From: Stigmatella erecta
GTDB lineage: Bacteria > Myxococcota > Myxococcia > Myxococcales > Myxococcaceae
Assembly: GCF_900111745.1 (NCBI RefSeq)
Contig: NZ_FOIJ01000005.1
Coordinates: forward strand, 1-64,000
DNA: 64,000 bases
Direction of reading: 5' to 3'
This document shows positions 24,914-33,778 of this stretch, one piece after another (position 1 is the first letter of the stretch; every line of letters begins with the position of its first letter). Under the pieces are notes generated by a model. It did not search any database. It was not told the origin of the DNA and saw only the letters and a list, made by a program, of their open reading frames with translations. The position numbers and the translations under genes are program-made.

Positions 24914-26087
24914 GCAGGCTGTCGCGCCACCGCAGCGTGGCGGGGTCCACCGCGAAGCGCAGCCCGGGCAGCCGCTCCAGTAACAGGCGGAAGGACACCC
25001 GGGCCTCCAGCAGCGCCAGCGGGGCCCCCAGGCAGAAGTGGATGCCCGAGCCGAAGGCGATGTGCCGGTTGGGCTGGCGGCCGATGTCGAAGCGCTCCGG
25101 CTCGGGGAACACGCCGCCGTCGCGGTTGGCGGACAGCAGCCCCGCCACGAGCATCTGCCCGGCGGGGATGTGCTGCCCATGGAACTCGGTGGCCTCGGTG
25201 GTGAAGCGGCTGGTGGAGTGCCGCACCGGGCCGCAGTAGCGCAGCATCTCCTCCACGGCGGAGTCGAGCAGCGCGGGCTCGGCGCGCAGCCGCTCGAGCT
25301 GCCCGGGGTGCTGGAGCAGCGCCCAGACGCCATTGCCGATGAGGTTCACCGTCGTCTCGTGGCCGGCCACCAGGAGCAGGAACACCATGCTCATCAGCTC
25401 CTCGGGGGTGAGCCGGTCGCCCTGCTCCTCGGCGGCGAGCATCGCGCTGGCCAGGTCATCCTGCGGGTCGGCCCGGCGCCGGGCGAGGAAGTCCTGGAGG
25501 TAGGCCTGGAACTCCTGGGCCATGCGGCGCAGGGGCGCCAGGTCTCCGTCCTTCGGCGGGGTGAGGAAGGTGGTGGTCCACTCGCGGAAGCGGTCCTGGT
25601 CCTCCACGGGCACGCCCAGCAGCTCCGCGATGACCGTGATGGGCAGGGGAAAGGCAAAGGCATCCAGCAGGTCCACGTGCCCCTGAGGCGGAAGGCGGTC
25701 CAGCAGCTGGTGGGCGATGGCGGTGATGCGCGGGCGCAAGGCCTCCACCCGGCGCAGGGTGAAGGCCTGCGCCACCAGCGAGCGCAGCCGGGTGTGCATG
25801 GGCGGGTCCGCGCTGAGCATGTGCTGGTCCAGGTGCTTGAGCGAGCTCACCCGGAAGTACCGCCGCTGGGACTCCTTGCTGAGCGCCTGCTTGCTCTTGG
25901 CGAAGCGGGGATCCTTCAGGAAGTCCACCGCGGCCTGGTAGCGGCACACCACCCAGATGGGCCCCTCCATGGAGGGGTGGCGCGAGCGGGCCACGGCCGT
26001 CTCCCGCCGCATCCGGGCATACAGCGGGAAGGGGTTGGTGGTGACCTCCGGAGACCACAGCTCATAGGGACCTTCCGGAGTGCTCAC
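24876..26087 (-). CDS. cytochrome P450
   Basis: The 403-aa soluble P450 has all main motifs: oxygen-activation helix AGHETT, the ExxR pair in EEMLR, and the haem-binding loop FGSGIHFCLG (Cys near residue 352). The length and style are those of bacterial class I P450s such as CYP107. No ferredoxin or reductase gene is adjacent. It is the last gene of a minus-strand run (PhyH dioxygenase, EamA transporter, methyltransferase, P450) with gaps of 52-82 bp, so co-transcription is likely. Substrate unknown. Confidence 0.93.
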   Translation of the reverse strand: MSTPEGPYELWSPEVTTNPFPLYARMRRETAVARSRHPSMEGPIWVVCRYQAAVDFLKDPRFAKSKQALSKESQRRYFRVSSLKHLDQHMLSADPPMHTRLRSLVAQAFTLRRVEALRPRITAIAHQLLDRLPPQGHVDLLDAFAFPLPITVIAELLGVPVEDQDRFREWTTTFLTPPKDGDLAPLRRMAQEFQAYLQDFLARRRADPQDDLASAMLAAEEQGDRLTPEELMSMVFLLLVAGHETTVNLIGNGVWALLQHPGQLERLRAEPALLDSAVEEMLRYCGPVRHSTSRFTTEATEFHGQHIPAGQMLVAGLLSANRDGGVFPEPERFDIGRQPNRHIAFGSGIHFCLGAPLALLEARVSFRLLLERLPGLRFAVDPATLRWRDSLLIHGLERLPVTF

Positions 26088-26148
26088 GCGAACCTCGGCG
26101 CCAGGGGGAGGGCCAGCGCCAGAAGCTTAGCAATGCCCTCTCAGCGCT

Positions 26149-27069
26149 TCACGCGGAACGGGTCGCCACGAGCGCCACCACCGCGAGGCGCTCCACGTTG
26201 GCGTAAGGGCGCTTCTCCAGCTCCTCGCTGAAGACGTCGGGATCCAGCTCCTCGTAATGGGCCTGCACGCCGGGCCGCTGCAGGAAGGGCAGCAGGGCGG
26301 CCTTGAGCTGATCCTCTCCGTCCACCACGGGGGTGCCGCTGTAGAGGACGAACGTGCCGCCGGGCCCCAGGCGCTCCAGGGCCTCGCGCGTGAAGCGCAC
26401 GGACAGCTCGATGCCATAGCTGCCCCCGCCGTGGCGGTACGTGCGCGAGCCCTCGTCCACGAGGTACGGCGGGTTGGCCATCACCAGGTCCACGTCTCCC
26501 GGAATCGCCCGCAGCCCATCGCTCCGCGTGCACTCCACGCCGGACACCCCGTTGAGCGAGGCGTTGATGCGCGAGAAGCGCAGGGCGCGCGTGCTCACGT
26601 CGGACAGGACGAGCGAGTCCACCCGGCCCGCGAGCGACAGCCCGCCCGCCCCGGAGCCGCAGCCCAGGTCCACCGCGCGCCGGAAGCGCCCGGGCACGCG
26701 CGCGAGCAGCGAGGCGAAGCGGTACGTGTCGGGCCCGAAGAAGACGGAGTCCTCCGCCAGGGTGGGGTAGGCATCGTGCAGGTAGAGCCCCCCGCCGAGG
26801 GTGGAGAAGCGCACGAGGCTGCGCAGCCAGCCATTCGTCAGGTGCTCCACCATCTCCGCGCGCTCCAGCAGCCCCAGCAGGTGCGCGGGCAGCACCTCCG
26901 GCTGGAAGGGGCGGCTCCAGCCAAACACGTCCCGCACGGTGCGGGCCGTCTGGGCGGAGGGCCGCTCGTTGACGCGGCGGTGGGCCTCGGGCGTCACGGT
27001 GATGAAGTGGTAGCCCGAGTCGCGCAGCGCGCGGCCCAGCTGCAGCAGGGGTTCGTCCTGGATGGTCAC
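26149..27069 (-). CDS. class I SAM-dependent methyltransferase with NPPY motif
   Basis: This protein of about 306 aa has an N-terminal helical region, SAM-binding motif DLGCGSGAGGL, and the N-P-P-Y motif (VMANPPY) of methyltransferases that modify amino groups in glutamine, adenine or guanine. This layout resembles HemK/PrmC-type and RlmG-type enzymes but I cannot say which substrate is used. The GTG at 27069 is taken as start because the residues encoded between it and an ATG at 27138 look non-protein-like (RACLDRACPPL). Neither start has a good ribosome-binding site. It lies between the EamA and P450 genes. Confidence 0.8.
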   Translation of the reverse strand: MTIQDEPLLQLGRALRDSGYHFITVTPEAHRRVNERPSAQTARTVRDVFGWSRPFQPEVLPAHLLGLLERAEMVEHLTNGWLRSLVRFSTLGGGLYLHDAYPTLAEDSVFFGPDTYRFASLLARVPGRFRRAVDLGCGSGAGGLSLAGRVDSLVLSDVSTRALRFSRINASLNGVSGVECTRSDGLRAIPGDVDLVMANPPYLVDEGSRTYRHGGGSYGIELSVRFTREALERLGPGGTFVLYSGTPVVDGEDQLKAALLPFLQRPGVQAHYEELDPDVFSEELEKRPYANVERLAVVALVATRSA

Positions 27070-27151
27070 GGGCCCAGCTTTGAGAGGGGGGCACGCCCTG
27101 TCAAGGCACGCGCGCCCGGGCTGTCCGTCAGCCGCCATCGGGCGGCGGGGC

Positions 27152-28087
27152 TCAGGCCGGCGCGGTCTGCCGCGAGCGCTCCGGGGTGAACTGGGCCATC
27201 GCCGCGCTGGAGAGGATGAGCGTGCCGCCGAGGATCAGCGAGGGCGTGAGGGGCTCGTGCAGCATCACCACGCCCAGGGCCACGGCCACCAGCGTGTCCA
27301 GCAGCGACATGACGCCCGCCGCGGTGAGCGACATGCGCTGCAGCAGCCAGTAATAACAGCCATACGTCACCACCGTGCCGCCCAGCGCCAGGTACACCAC
27401 GGCCATCACCGCGCGTGGAGTCCAGTTCGCCGGCTGTCCCCCCTCCAGGAGGAGGGAGGCGCCCAGCAAGGGCACCGCGCTGCTCAGCGTCTGGATGAAC
27501 ACGAGCACCAGGGGCGGCACGTGCGCCATGTGCCGCTTCACCAGCACGTTGGCCACGGCCATGAACCCCGTGGAGGCCAGGATGCACAGCCCCCCGAGCC
27601 ACACGAGGTGGGACACCTCCATCTGCCCGAGCTGCGAGTACTGCAGGGCCACCACGCCCACCACCCCCAGCCCGGCGGCGAACAGCTTGGGCGCCGTCAG
27701 GGGTTGATCCGGCATCAGCACGCGCCCCACCAGCAGCAGCCACACGGGGAAGGTGGAGAAGAGCAGCGAGGCCCAGCTCGTGGGCACCCACTGCTGGCCG
27801 ATGAAGAGCAGGGCAAAGGGAATGGAGAGCTGAAGACAGCCCAGGCCCATGAGCTGGCCCGTGGTGCGCATCCCCAGCTTCATGCCCTGGGCGCGGGCGA
27901 AGGGCAGCAGCATCAGCCCCGCCAGCAGCATCCGGATGCCCGCGAAGCGCAGCGGCGGCAGGTCATCCAGCCCCGCCTTCACCACGGCCCACGTGGAGCC
28001 CCACAGCAGGAAGCAGGTGCAGTACGCGACGGCGAGCTTGACGGGATGCGTGGCGGGCTTCAGCGCCGCCGGGGGGGAAAGAGCCAT
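27152..28087 (-). CDS. EamA/DMT-superfamily exporter
   Basis: The 311-aa membrane protein has about ten hydrophobic segments arranged as two EamA repeats, with LWGSTWAVVKAGL at the first and GGTVVTYGCYYWLL in the second. The family exports amino acids, drugs or other small metabolites in exchange for protons. The ATG at 28087 gives a sensible N-terminus (MALSPPAALK); upstream codons would run into the PhyH gene. Neighbouring oxidative and methylating enzymes suggest it could export their product, which is inference. Confidence 0.88.
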   Translation of the reverse strand: MALSPPAALKPATHPVKLAVAYCTCFLLWGSTWAVVKAGLDDLPPLRFAGIRMLLAGLMLLPFARAQGMKLGMRTTGQLMGLGCLQLSIPFALLFIGQQWVPTSWASLLFSTFPVWLLLVGRVLMPDQPLTAPKLFAAGLGVVGVVALQYSQLGQMEVSHLVWLGGLCILASTGFMAVANVLVKRHMAHVPPLVLVFIQTLSSAVPLLGASLLLEGGQPANWTPRAVMAVVYLALGGTVVTYGCYYWLLQRMSLTAAGVMSLLDTLVAVALGVVMLHEPLTPSLILGGTLILSSAAMAQFTPERSRQTAPA

Positions 28088-28139
28088 GGGCAGCGCGGGG
28101 CGTAGCACGGGACTTCCCGCCTGCCCAGGCAGGGGCGGC

Positions 28140-28964
28140 TCAGAAGCCGCGTGGCGGCAGGGCAGGCGAGCGGCGCAGCCAGTTGTCCTCGGGGTAGGTG
28201 GCCGTGCCATCGATGAGGTGGAGCGAGTAGGCGTGCCGGCTGTGCGGGGAGGTGTTGGCCCCGCTGCGGTGCGGCAACAGGCCGTGGAGCACCACGAGGG
28301 TGCCCTGCTCCACCTCCAGGGGCACCATGCCCTCCTCGGACAGCGGGGTGGGGTCCAGGGTCCGGAACACCGTGCCGCCCTCCGGGGCGCGCACGAAGCG
28401 CTTCTTCAGCCCCTGGCGGTGCCCTCCGGGCTGAGCCCACAGGCAGCCATTCTCCAGGGTGGCATCCTCCAGGGCGAACCAGAAGCCCAGGCACGTGGAG
28501 GGCTCGGTGTAGAGGAACGCCGCGTCCTGGTGGCTGGTGACCTCCCCGCCGATGTGGGGCTGCTTGAAGATGTACATGGACTGGAGCAGGAGCGGCTGCT
28601 GGAGCCCTAGCTCCGCCGCCAGCCCTGCCAGCTCGGGCGTGCGCGAGAACCGGTCGAACAGCGGATCCAGGTCGTGCAGCGCGTGGCCGATCTTGTTGAT
28701 GGACAGGGCCTGCGCCTGGCGCAGGGAGCCATCGGGCAGGAAGGCATCCTCCTCGAAGAAGAAGTGGATCTGGTCCCCCGAGGAGAGGAAGTACGCATCC
28801 GACGTGCGCCGCTGCTCGGAGGTGCTGAAGATGGAGCGCGTCACGGGCTGAAAGCCCTTCACGAGTGTTTCAGCCCGGTGTTTCAGGGCGTCACAGGCGG
28901 CGGCCGTCACGAACCGGGGAAGAATGAGAAAGCCCTGGTGCTCGAAATCGCTGGCCCGGTTCAT
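28140..28964 (-). CDS. phytanoyl-CoA dioxygenase (PhyH) family protein
   Basis: The 274-aa protein fits the PhyH Fe(II)/2-oxoglutarate dioxygenase fold. The iron ligands appear as SHQDAAF (His and Asp) and LLPHRSGAN (distal His), with an Arg two residues on or in SRHAYSLH binding 2-oxoglutarate. The start DFEHQGFLILPRF and the GCLWAQPGGHRQG segment are typical and close to the PHYHD1 subgroup. Substrates range from fatty acyl-CoAs to secondary metabolites. It heads the minus-strand run leading to EamA, methyltransferase and P450, and is divergent from the STAND protein gene. Confidence 0.9.
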   Translation of the reverse strand: MNRASDFEHQGFLILPRFVTAAACDALKHRAETLVKGFQPVTRSIFSTSEQRRTSDAYFLSSGDQIHFFFEEDAFLPDGSLRQAQALSINKIGHALHDLDPLFDRFSRTPELAGLAAELGLQQPLLLQSMYIFKQPHIGGEVTSHQDAAFLYTEPSTCLGFWFALEDATLENGCLWAQPGGHRQGLKKRFVRAPEGGTVFRTLDPTPLSEEGMVPLEVEQGTLVVLHGLLPHRSGANTSPHSRHAYSLHLIDGTATYPEDNWLRRSPALPPRGF

Positions 28965-29115
28965 GTCGCCTCCTGGGCGAAGGAGCGTACCAGTAGCCGA
29001 CAGGGCCGCCGCGGCGAAGGCCCTTATCCAACGCCTTGCGCCACAGGGTAGGTGCCTGGATGCGGCACCGCCACTATGTCTGGCGCAGTCTCAGCAGGGT
29101 TGGGGGGAGGTGGCC

Positions 29116-32100
29116 ATGGGTGAGGTCTTCCTAGGTGAGGACATGACCGTGCCGGGCGCCGTGCGAGCGGCCGGGAAGGGCACGGCCGAGTCCCCGGGAA
29201 GGCATGCACCTCCTTCGGGGGTGGTGGCGCTCGTCTTCACCGAGATTCACGGCGCCACCCGGCTCTGGGAGCGGTGCGCCACCGGCATGCGCGAGGCGCT
29301 GGAGGTTCACGACCGGGTGCTGCGCGCGCTGCTGGAGTCCAGCACGGGCTACGAGGTGAAGGTGCAGGGCGGCGCCTTCATGCTCTGCTTCCCCTCGCCG
29401 GTGGACGCGGTGCGCTGGTGCCTGGAGGCGCAGCTGGCGCTGCTGGAGGCGCCCTGGCCGGAGGAGTTCCTTGCGCAGCCCGAGGCGGCCGCGGAAGTGG
29501 GCCTGCGGGGCTGGGTGTACCGGGGCCCCCGGGTGCTCATGGGGGTCCACGTGGGCGAGCCCGACTGCCGCGTCAACGCGCGGACCGGCCGGGCGGACTA
29601 CTTCGGGCGCATGGTGAACACCGCGGCGCGCGTGGCGGCCGCGGGCCACGGCGGCCAGGTGCTGGTCAGTGGGCCGGCCTGGGCCCAGGTGGCCCCCGAG
29701 GCCGGGGCCCTGGGGCAGCCGGCCATCCGGCCGCTCGGCTCCTTCCGGCTGCGGGGCATCGAGGATGCGGTGGCGCTGGTGGAGGTGCTGCCCGCCGCGC
29801 TGAGCGAGCGGCGGTTTGGCGCGCCCCGGGCGCCGCGCATCCGTCAGGGCAATGCGCCCGTGCCCCAGAGCGAGCTCATCGGCCGGAGCGCCGAGCTGGC
29901 GCGGCTGCGGCAGGAGCTGGGCGCGGGCACCCGGCTGCTCACCCTGCTGGGCCCGGGGGGCATGGGCAAGACGCGGCTGGCCACGCACCTGGCGGGGCTG
30001 GAGCTGGAGTCCTGCGCCTGGATGGGCGGGGTGTGGCTGTGCGAGCTGGCCGAGGCGCGGACCGTGGAGGCGCTCTGCCACGCGGTGGGCCAGGCCATCG
30101 GGGCGCCCCTGACGCGCGAGGCCGAGGCGGAGGGGCTCGCGGAGCAGCTGGGGCACGCGCTGGATGACTGCGGCGAGCTGCTGCTCATCCTCGACAACCT
30201 GGAGCAGGCCACCTCGCACGCCGCGGGGCTGCTGGAGCGCTGGCTGGTGCTGGCCCCGCGCGCGCGGTTCCTCGTCACCTCGCGGGAGGCGCTGGGCGTG
30301 CCCGGCGAGCGCGTGCTGGACCTGGAGCCCCTGCCCTTGCCGGAGCCCGGAGAGCAGCGGCTGGAGGTGATTGCCCGCTCCGAGGCGGTGCGGCTGTTCG
30401 TCCAGCGGGCGCGGGAGTCCCGGGGCGGCTTCGAGCTGACGGCGGAGGAGGCCCCGCGCGTGGTGGACATCGTCCGGCAGCTCGACGGCAACGCGCTGGC
30501 CATCGAGCTGGCCGCGGCGCGCACGGGCGTCATGGGCGTGGGGCAGCTCCGGGACCGGCTCCCGCGCCGCTTCGAGCTCTTGCGCGGCGGGCGGCGCGAC
30601 GTGTCGGCCCGGCAGGCCACGCTCCGGGGCGCCATCGACTGGTCCTGGCACCTGCTGTCCGCAGGAGAGCAGTCCGCGCTGTCGCAGTGCTCGGTGTTCC
30701 GGGGCGGCTTCACGCCCGCCGCGGCGGCCGCCGTGCTCGTGCTGCCGCCGGGCTCGCCGGGCGTGGGGGAGGTGCTCCAGGCCTTGCGCTCCAAGTCGCT
30801 CCTGCGCGTCGTGGAAGGCAGCGCCGAGGGCAACGGCTCGGGCGAGCCGGAGCGCCTGGGCCTGTACGAGAGCATCCGGCAGTACGCGGCCGAGCGGCTG
30901 CTGGCGCTGAAGGGCGAGGCGGCGGTGGCCTCGCGCCACGCGGACTGGTACCTGGCGTTGGCGCGGGACGTGGCGGCCCGGGGCCAGGCCCGCGCGGGGG
31001 CGGAGGTGCTGCGCCAGCTCTCGCTGGAGCGCGAGAACCTGCTGGCCGTCTGTGACGGCTGTCTGGCCGGGGCGTCCGCGGAGCCCTGGAGGCTGACCCA
31101 GGCGCTGGAAATCCTGGAGGCGCTGGAGCCCGAGGTGCTGGTCCGGGGGCCCGCCCATCCGCTGCTCGCGCGGCTGGAGCAGCTCCTCGCCCTGGCCGGC
31201 ACGCTCCGGGTGGCCCCCGCGTGCGTGGCCTCGGCCTGGGCGGTGCGGGGCCGGGTGCTGCTGGAGGCCGGCCAGCTGGAGGCGGCCCGGAAGGACCTGG
31301 AGCAGGCCTGCGCGGCGCTCCAGGGGGTGGGCGGGGGCGCGGCCGAGAAGCGCGCGCGGGTGGACCTGTCCATCGTGGCCCGCCACCAGGGGGATGTGGC
31401 CTCGGCCTGGGCGTTCATCCAGCAGGCCCAGGGCCTGTCCTCGGAAGGGGACCGGTGGCTGGATGCCTATGCGATGGGACAGCTGGGGCTCGTCGAGCAG
31501 GTCCGCGTGGGCGCGGAGGTGGGCCTGCCCTACCTGTGGGCGGCGCAGACGCTGTTCGAGGCCCTGGGCGATGTGACGCAAGGCGTGGCCTTCACCATCT
31601 CTGGCGCGGTGGCGCTCGGCGAGCTGGGGCGCACCCCGGAGGCGGTGGACCGGGTGAGCGAGGCCATGCACCGCGCCGCCAGCGTCGGGGATCAGGTGGG
31701 CCACATCCTTGCGCGCGTGCACCTGGGCGGGATTCTCCTGGATGGGGAGCGGGCCTCGGAGGCGCGCGGCCACCTGACGGCGGCGGCGCGCATGGCCCAG
31801 CAGCTCCGGGGGCGCGGCCTGGAGGGCATGGCCCTGGGCGAGCTGGGGCGCGCGGAGCTGGCGCTGGGCGCGCTCGAGGAGGCGCGCCACTGGCTGGCGG
31901 ACGCGGTGTCCCTGCTCGATGGGGTGGCGCAGGGCTGGGCCCTGCGGTTCGCCGCGCACCGGGCGGCGGTGGACGCGATGCTGGGCGACGCCGAGGTGGC
32001 GCGCGAGAGCTTCGCGGCGCTGGAGGCGGCGCCCGAGTTCCAGCAGGACCCCGGGCTGCGCAAGCTCATCGTGCTCCTGCGGGCCGCCGCGGACCTGGCC

Positions 32101-32259
32101 GTGGCCCGCGGCCCGGGCGGCAGCGGGCGGGCGCGGCAGGCCTGGGAGTCCTCGTGGCGGCTCCTGGAAGAGGCCCGGAAGACACCGGTGACGGGCAGCT
32201 CCTCCCACCTGCGCGGCGCGCTGTCCTGGCTGGAGCGGGTGCTGTCCCTGCCGCCCTGA
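29116..32259 (+). CDS. degenerate class III cyclase - STAND ATPase - TPR regulator
   Basis: This 1047-aa protein has three parts. Residues about 36-240 are a class III adenylate/guanylate cyclase domain, but both metal aspartates are gone: the first motif reads FTEIHGAT (Glu43 for Asp) and the second reads GGAF (Gly86 where GDxF is usual). Residues about 255-600 are a STAND ATPase with P-loop GPGGMGKT (279-286) and Walker B LLLILDNLE. The rest is TPR-like helices. Proteins combining cyclase, AP-ATPase and TPR occur widely in myxobacteria and actinobacteria, often with a LuxR HTH; none is seen here. The cyclase half is probably a nucleotide sensor or scaffold. GGGGAGG precedes the ATG at 29116. 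Confidence 0.9.
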   Translation: MGEVFLGEDMTVPGAVRAAGKGTAESPGRHAPPSGVVALVFTEIHGATRLWERCATGMREALEVHDRVLRALLESSTGYEVKVQGGAFMLCFPSPVDAVRWCLEAQLALLEAPWPEEFLAQPEAAAEVGLRGWVYRGPRVLMGVHVGEPDCRVNARTGRADYFGRMVNTAARVAAAGHGGQVLVSGPAWAQVAPEAGALGQPAIRPLGSFRLRGIEDAVALVEVLPAALSERRFGAPRAPRIRQGNAPVPQSELIGRSAELARLRQELGAGTRLLTLLGPGGMGKTRLATHLAGLELESCAWMGGVWLCELAEARTVEALCHAVGQAIGAPLTREAEAEGLAEQLGHALDDCGELLLILDNLEQATSHAAGLLERWLVLAPRARFLVTSREALGVPGERVLDLEPLPLPEPGEQRLEVIARSEAVRLFVQRARESRGGFELTAEEAPRVVDIVRQLDGNALAIELAAARTGVMGVGQLRDRLPRRFELLRGGRRDVSARQATLRGAIDWSWHLLSAGEQSALSQCSVFRGGFTPAAAAAVLVLPPGSPGVGEVLQALRSKSLLRVVEGSAEGNGSGEPERLGLYESIRQYAAERLLALKGEAAVASRHADWYLALARDVAARGQARAGAEVLRQLSLERENLLAVCDGCLAGASAEPWRLTQALEILEALEPEVLVRGPAHPLLARLEQLLALAGTLRVAPACVASAWAVRGRVLLEAGQLEAARKDLEQACAALQGVGGGAAEKRARVDLSIVARHQGDVASAWAFIQQAQGLSSEGDRWLDAYAMGQLGLVEQVRVGAEVGLPYLWAAQTLFEALGDVTQGVAFTISGAVALGELGRTPEAVDRVSEAMHRAASVGDQVGHILARVHLGGILLDGERASEARGHLTAAARMAQQLRGRGLEGMALGELGRAELALGALEEARHWLADAVSLLDGVAQGWALRFAAHRAAVDAMLGDAEVARESFAALEAAPEFQQDPGLRKLIVLLRAAADLAVARGPGGSGRARQAWESSWRLLEEARKTPVTGSSSHLRGALSWLERVLSLPP

Positions 32260-32290
32260 AGCTCCTCAATCCAATGAGCACATACGAACG

Positions 32291-32325
32291 CCTGGCAGCG
32301 GCGCCCCTGGGGGCGAGCCGCCAGG
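32291..32325. terminator. imperfect 35-bp palindrome after the STAND gene
   Basis: The 35 bases run from CCTGGC to GCCAGG and are largely self-complementary, with an inner GCGCCCC/GGGGGC stem. The palindrome lies 31 bases after the STAND stop codon. Two further GC palindromes follow at about 32329-32365, before the MATE gene. A terminator is the simplest explanation. Confidence 0.4.
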
Positions 32326-32383
32326 CGGAGGCGCCCCGGGGGAGGCTCGACAGCGCCCCGGGGGCGTGAGAGGACAGCGGGCC

Positions 32384-33778
32384 ATGTTGGACGGACACGC
32401 GGGTGGAATCGCAGGACAGCCGCAGCTGGGGCTGTTCCGGTTGACCTGGCCCATCTTCCTGGAGTTCCTCCTCTTCATGCTGATGGGCACGGCGGACACG
32501 CTGATGCTCAGCGGTGTGTCGGATGACGCCGTGGCGTCGGTGGGCGTCGTCCACCAGTTCCTCTTCGTCTGCATCCTCATCATGGAGGTGGTGAGCAACG
32601 GCGCCTCCATCGTCGTGGCCCAGTACCTCGGGGCCCGGAGGACGGAGGAGGCCTCGCGGATCGCCGCGCTCTCCATCACGCTGAACTTCCTGCTGGGCGT
32701 GGGGGTGAGCGCGGGCCTGCTGCTGGGCGGCAACGCCATCCTGGACCGGATGAACCTGCACGGCCAGGTGCTGGAGCAGGCGCGCATCTACATGGGCATC
32801 ACCGGCGGGTTCATCTTCCTGCAGGCCCTCATCAACATCTTCGCCAGCCTGCTGCGCACGTATGGGTTCACCAAGGAGTCGATGTTCGTCTCGCTGGGGA
32901 TGAACATCTTTCACGTGCTGGGCAACTACGCGCTGGTGTTCGGCCACTTCGGCCTGCCGCGCCTGGAGGTGCAGGGCGCGGCGATCTCCACGGTGCTCAG
33001 CCGCGCCGTGGCGCTCGCGGTCTTCATCTGGATGCTCTACCGGGTGATGGAGATCCGCATGCGGCTGGGCGACTACGTGCGCTTCTCGCGCGAGTACATC
33101 CGCAAGATTCTGAAGGTGGGCGTGCCCTCCGCCGTCGAGCAGGTGATGTACCACTGCTGCCAGACGGTGTTCCTGTACTACGTCACCTTCCTGGGGCCCG
33201 TGGCGCTGGCGTCCCGGCAGTACGCGTTCGCGATCTCCCAGTACGTCTTCCTGTTCAGCCTGGCCATCGGGCTGGGCACCTCCATCGTGATTGGCAGGCT
33301 GGTGGGGGCCAACCGGCCGGACGACGCCTACCGCCGGGCGCTGGAAAGCCTGAAGTGGAGCCTGGCCATCACCGTGCTGGTGGACGTGGCCGCCATTCTG
33401 ATTCGCGAGCCGTTGATTGGCCTGTTCACCGCCAACGCGGACATCCTCCAGTTGACCTCGCAAATCATCGTCCTGAGCCTCCTCCTGGAGTCCGGCCGGT
33501 CCTTCAACCTCGTGCTGGTCAACGCCCTGCGCGCCGCGGGGGACGCCACGTTCACCGTCTACGCGGGCTTCGGCTCCATGGTCTGCCTGAGCCTGTCCCT
33601 GGGCTACTTCCTGGTCTTCCGCATGAACATGGGGCTTGCGGGGGTGTGGCTGGCCATCGCGGCGGATGAGTGGGTGCGGGGCATCGTCATGTGGCTGCGG
33701 TGGCGGAGCCGCGCCTGGGAGAAGCAGTCCCTGGTCCACCCGGCCGAGCCCGCGCCGGCCCTGGTGCTCGGTGGCTAG
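32384..33778 (+). CDS. MATE-family multidrug/metabolite efflux protein
   Basis: The 464-aa protein has about twelve membrane segments in two MATE halves; the sequence FRLTWPIFLEFLLFML.GTADTLML is the family start, and a matching region (ILKVGVPSAVEQVMYH) opens the second half. MATE proteins export cationic drugs or metabolites driven by sodium or protons. GAGAGG lies upstream of the ATG at 32384. The next gene starts inside its last codons. It is not the Wzx flippase, which lies at 45163. Confidence 0.92.
   Translation: MLDGHAGGIAGQPQLGLFRLTWPIFLEFLLFMLMGTADTLMLSGVSDDAVASVGVVHQFLFVCILIMEVVSNGASIVVAQYLGARRTEEASRIAALSITLNFLLGVGVSAGLLLGGNAILDRMNLHGQVLEQARIYMGITGGFIFLQALINIFASLLRTYGFTKESMFVSLGMNIFHVLGNYALVFGHFGLPRLEVQGAAISTVLSRAVALAVFIWMLYRVMEIRMRLGDYVRFSREYIRKILKVGVPSAVEQVMYHCCQTVFLYYVTFLGPVALASRQYAFAISQYVFLFSLAIGLGTSIVIGRLVGANRPDDAYRRALESLKWSLAITVLVDVAAILIREPLIGLFTANADILQLTSQIIVLSLLLESGRSFNLVLVNALRAAGDATFTVYAGFGSMVCLSLSLGYFLVFRMNMGLAGVWLAIAADEWVRGIVMWLRWRSRAWEKQSLVHPAEPAPALVLGG

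Noticed and set aside
29116-32259. Active adenylate cyclase
   Set aside because: Both metal-binding aspartates are replaced (Glu43 and Gly86).
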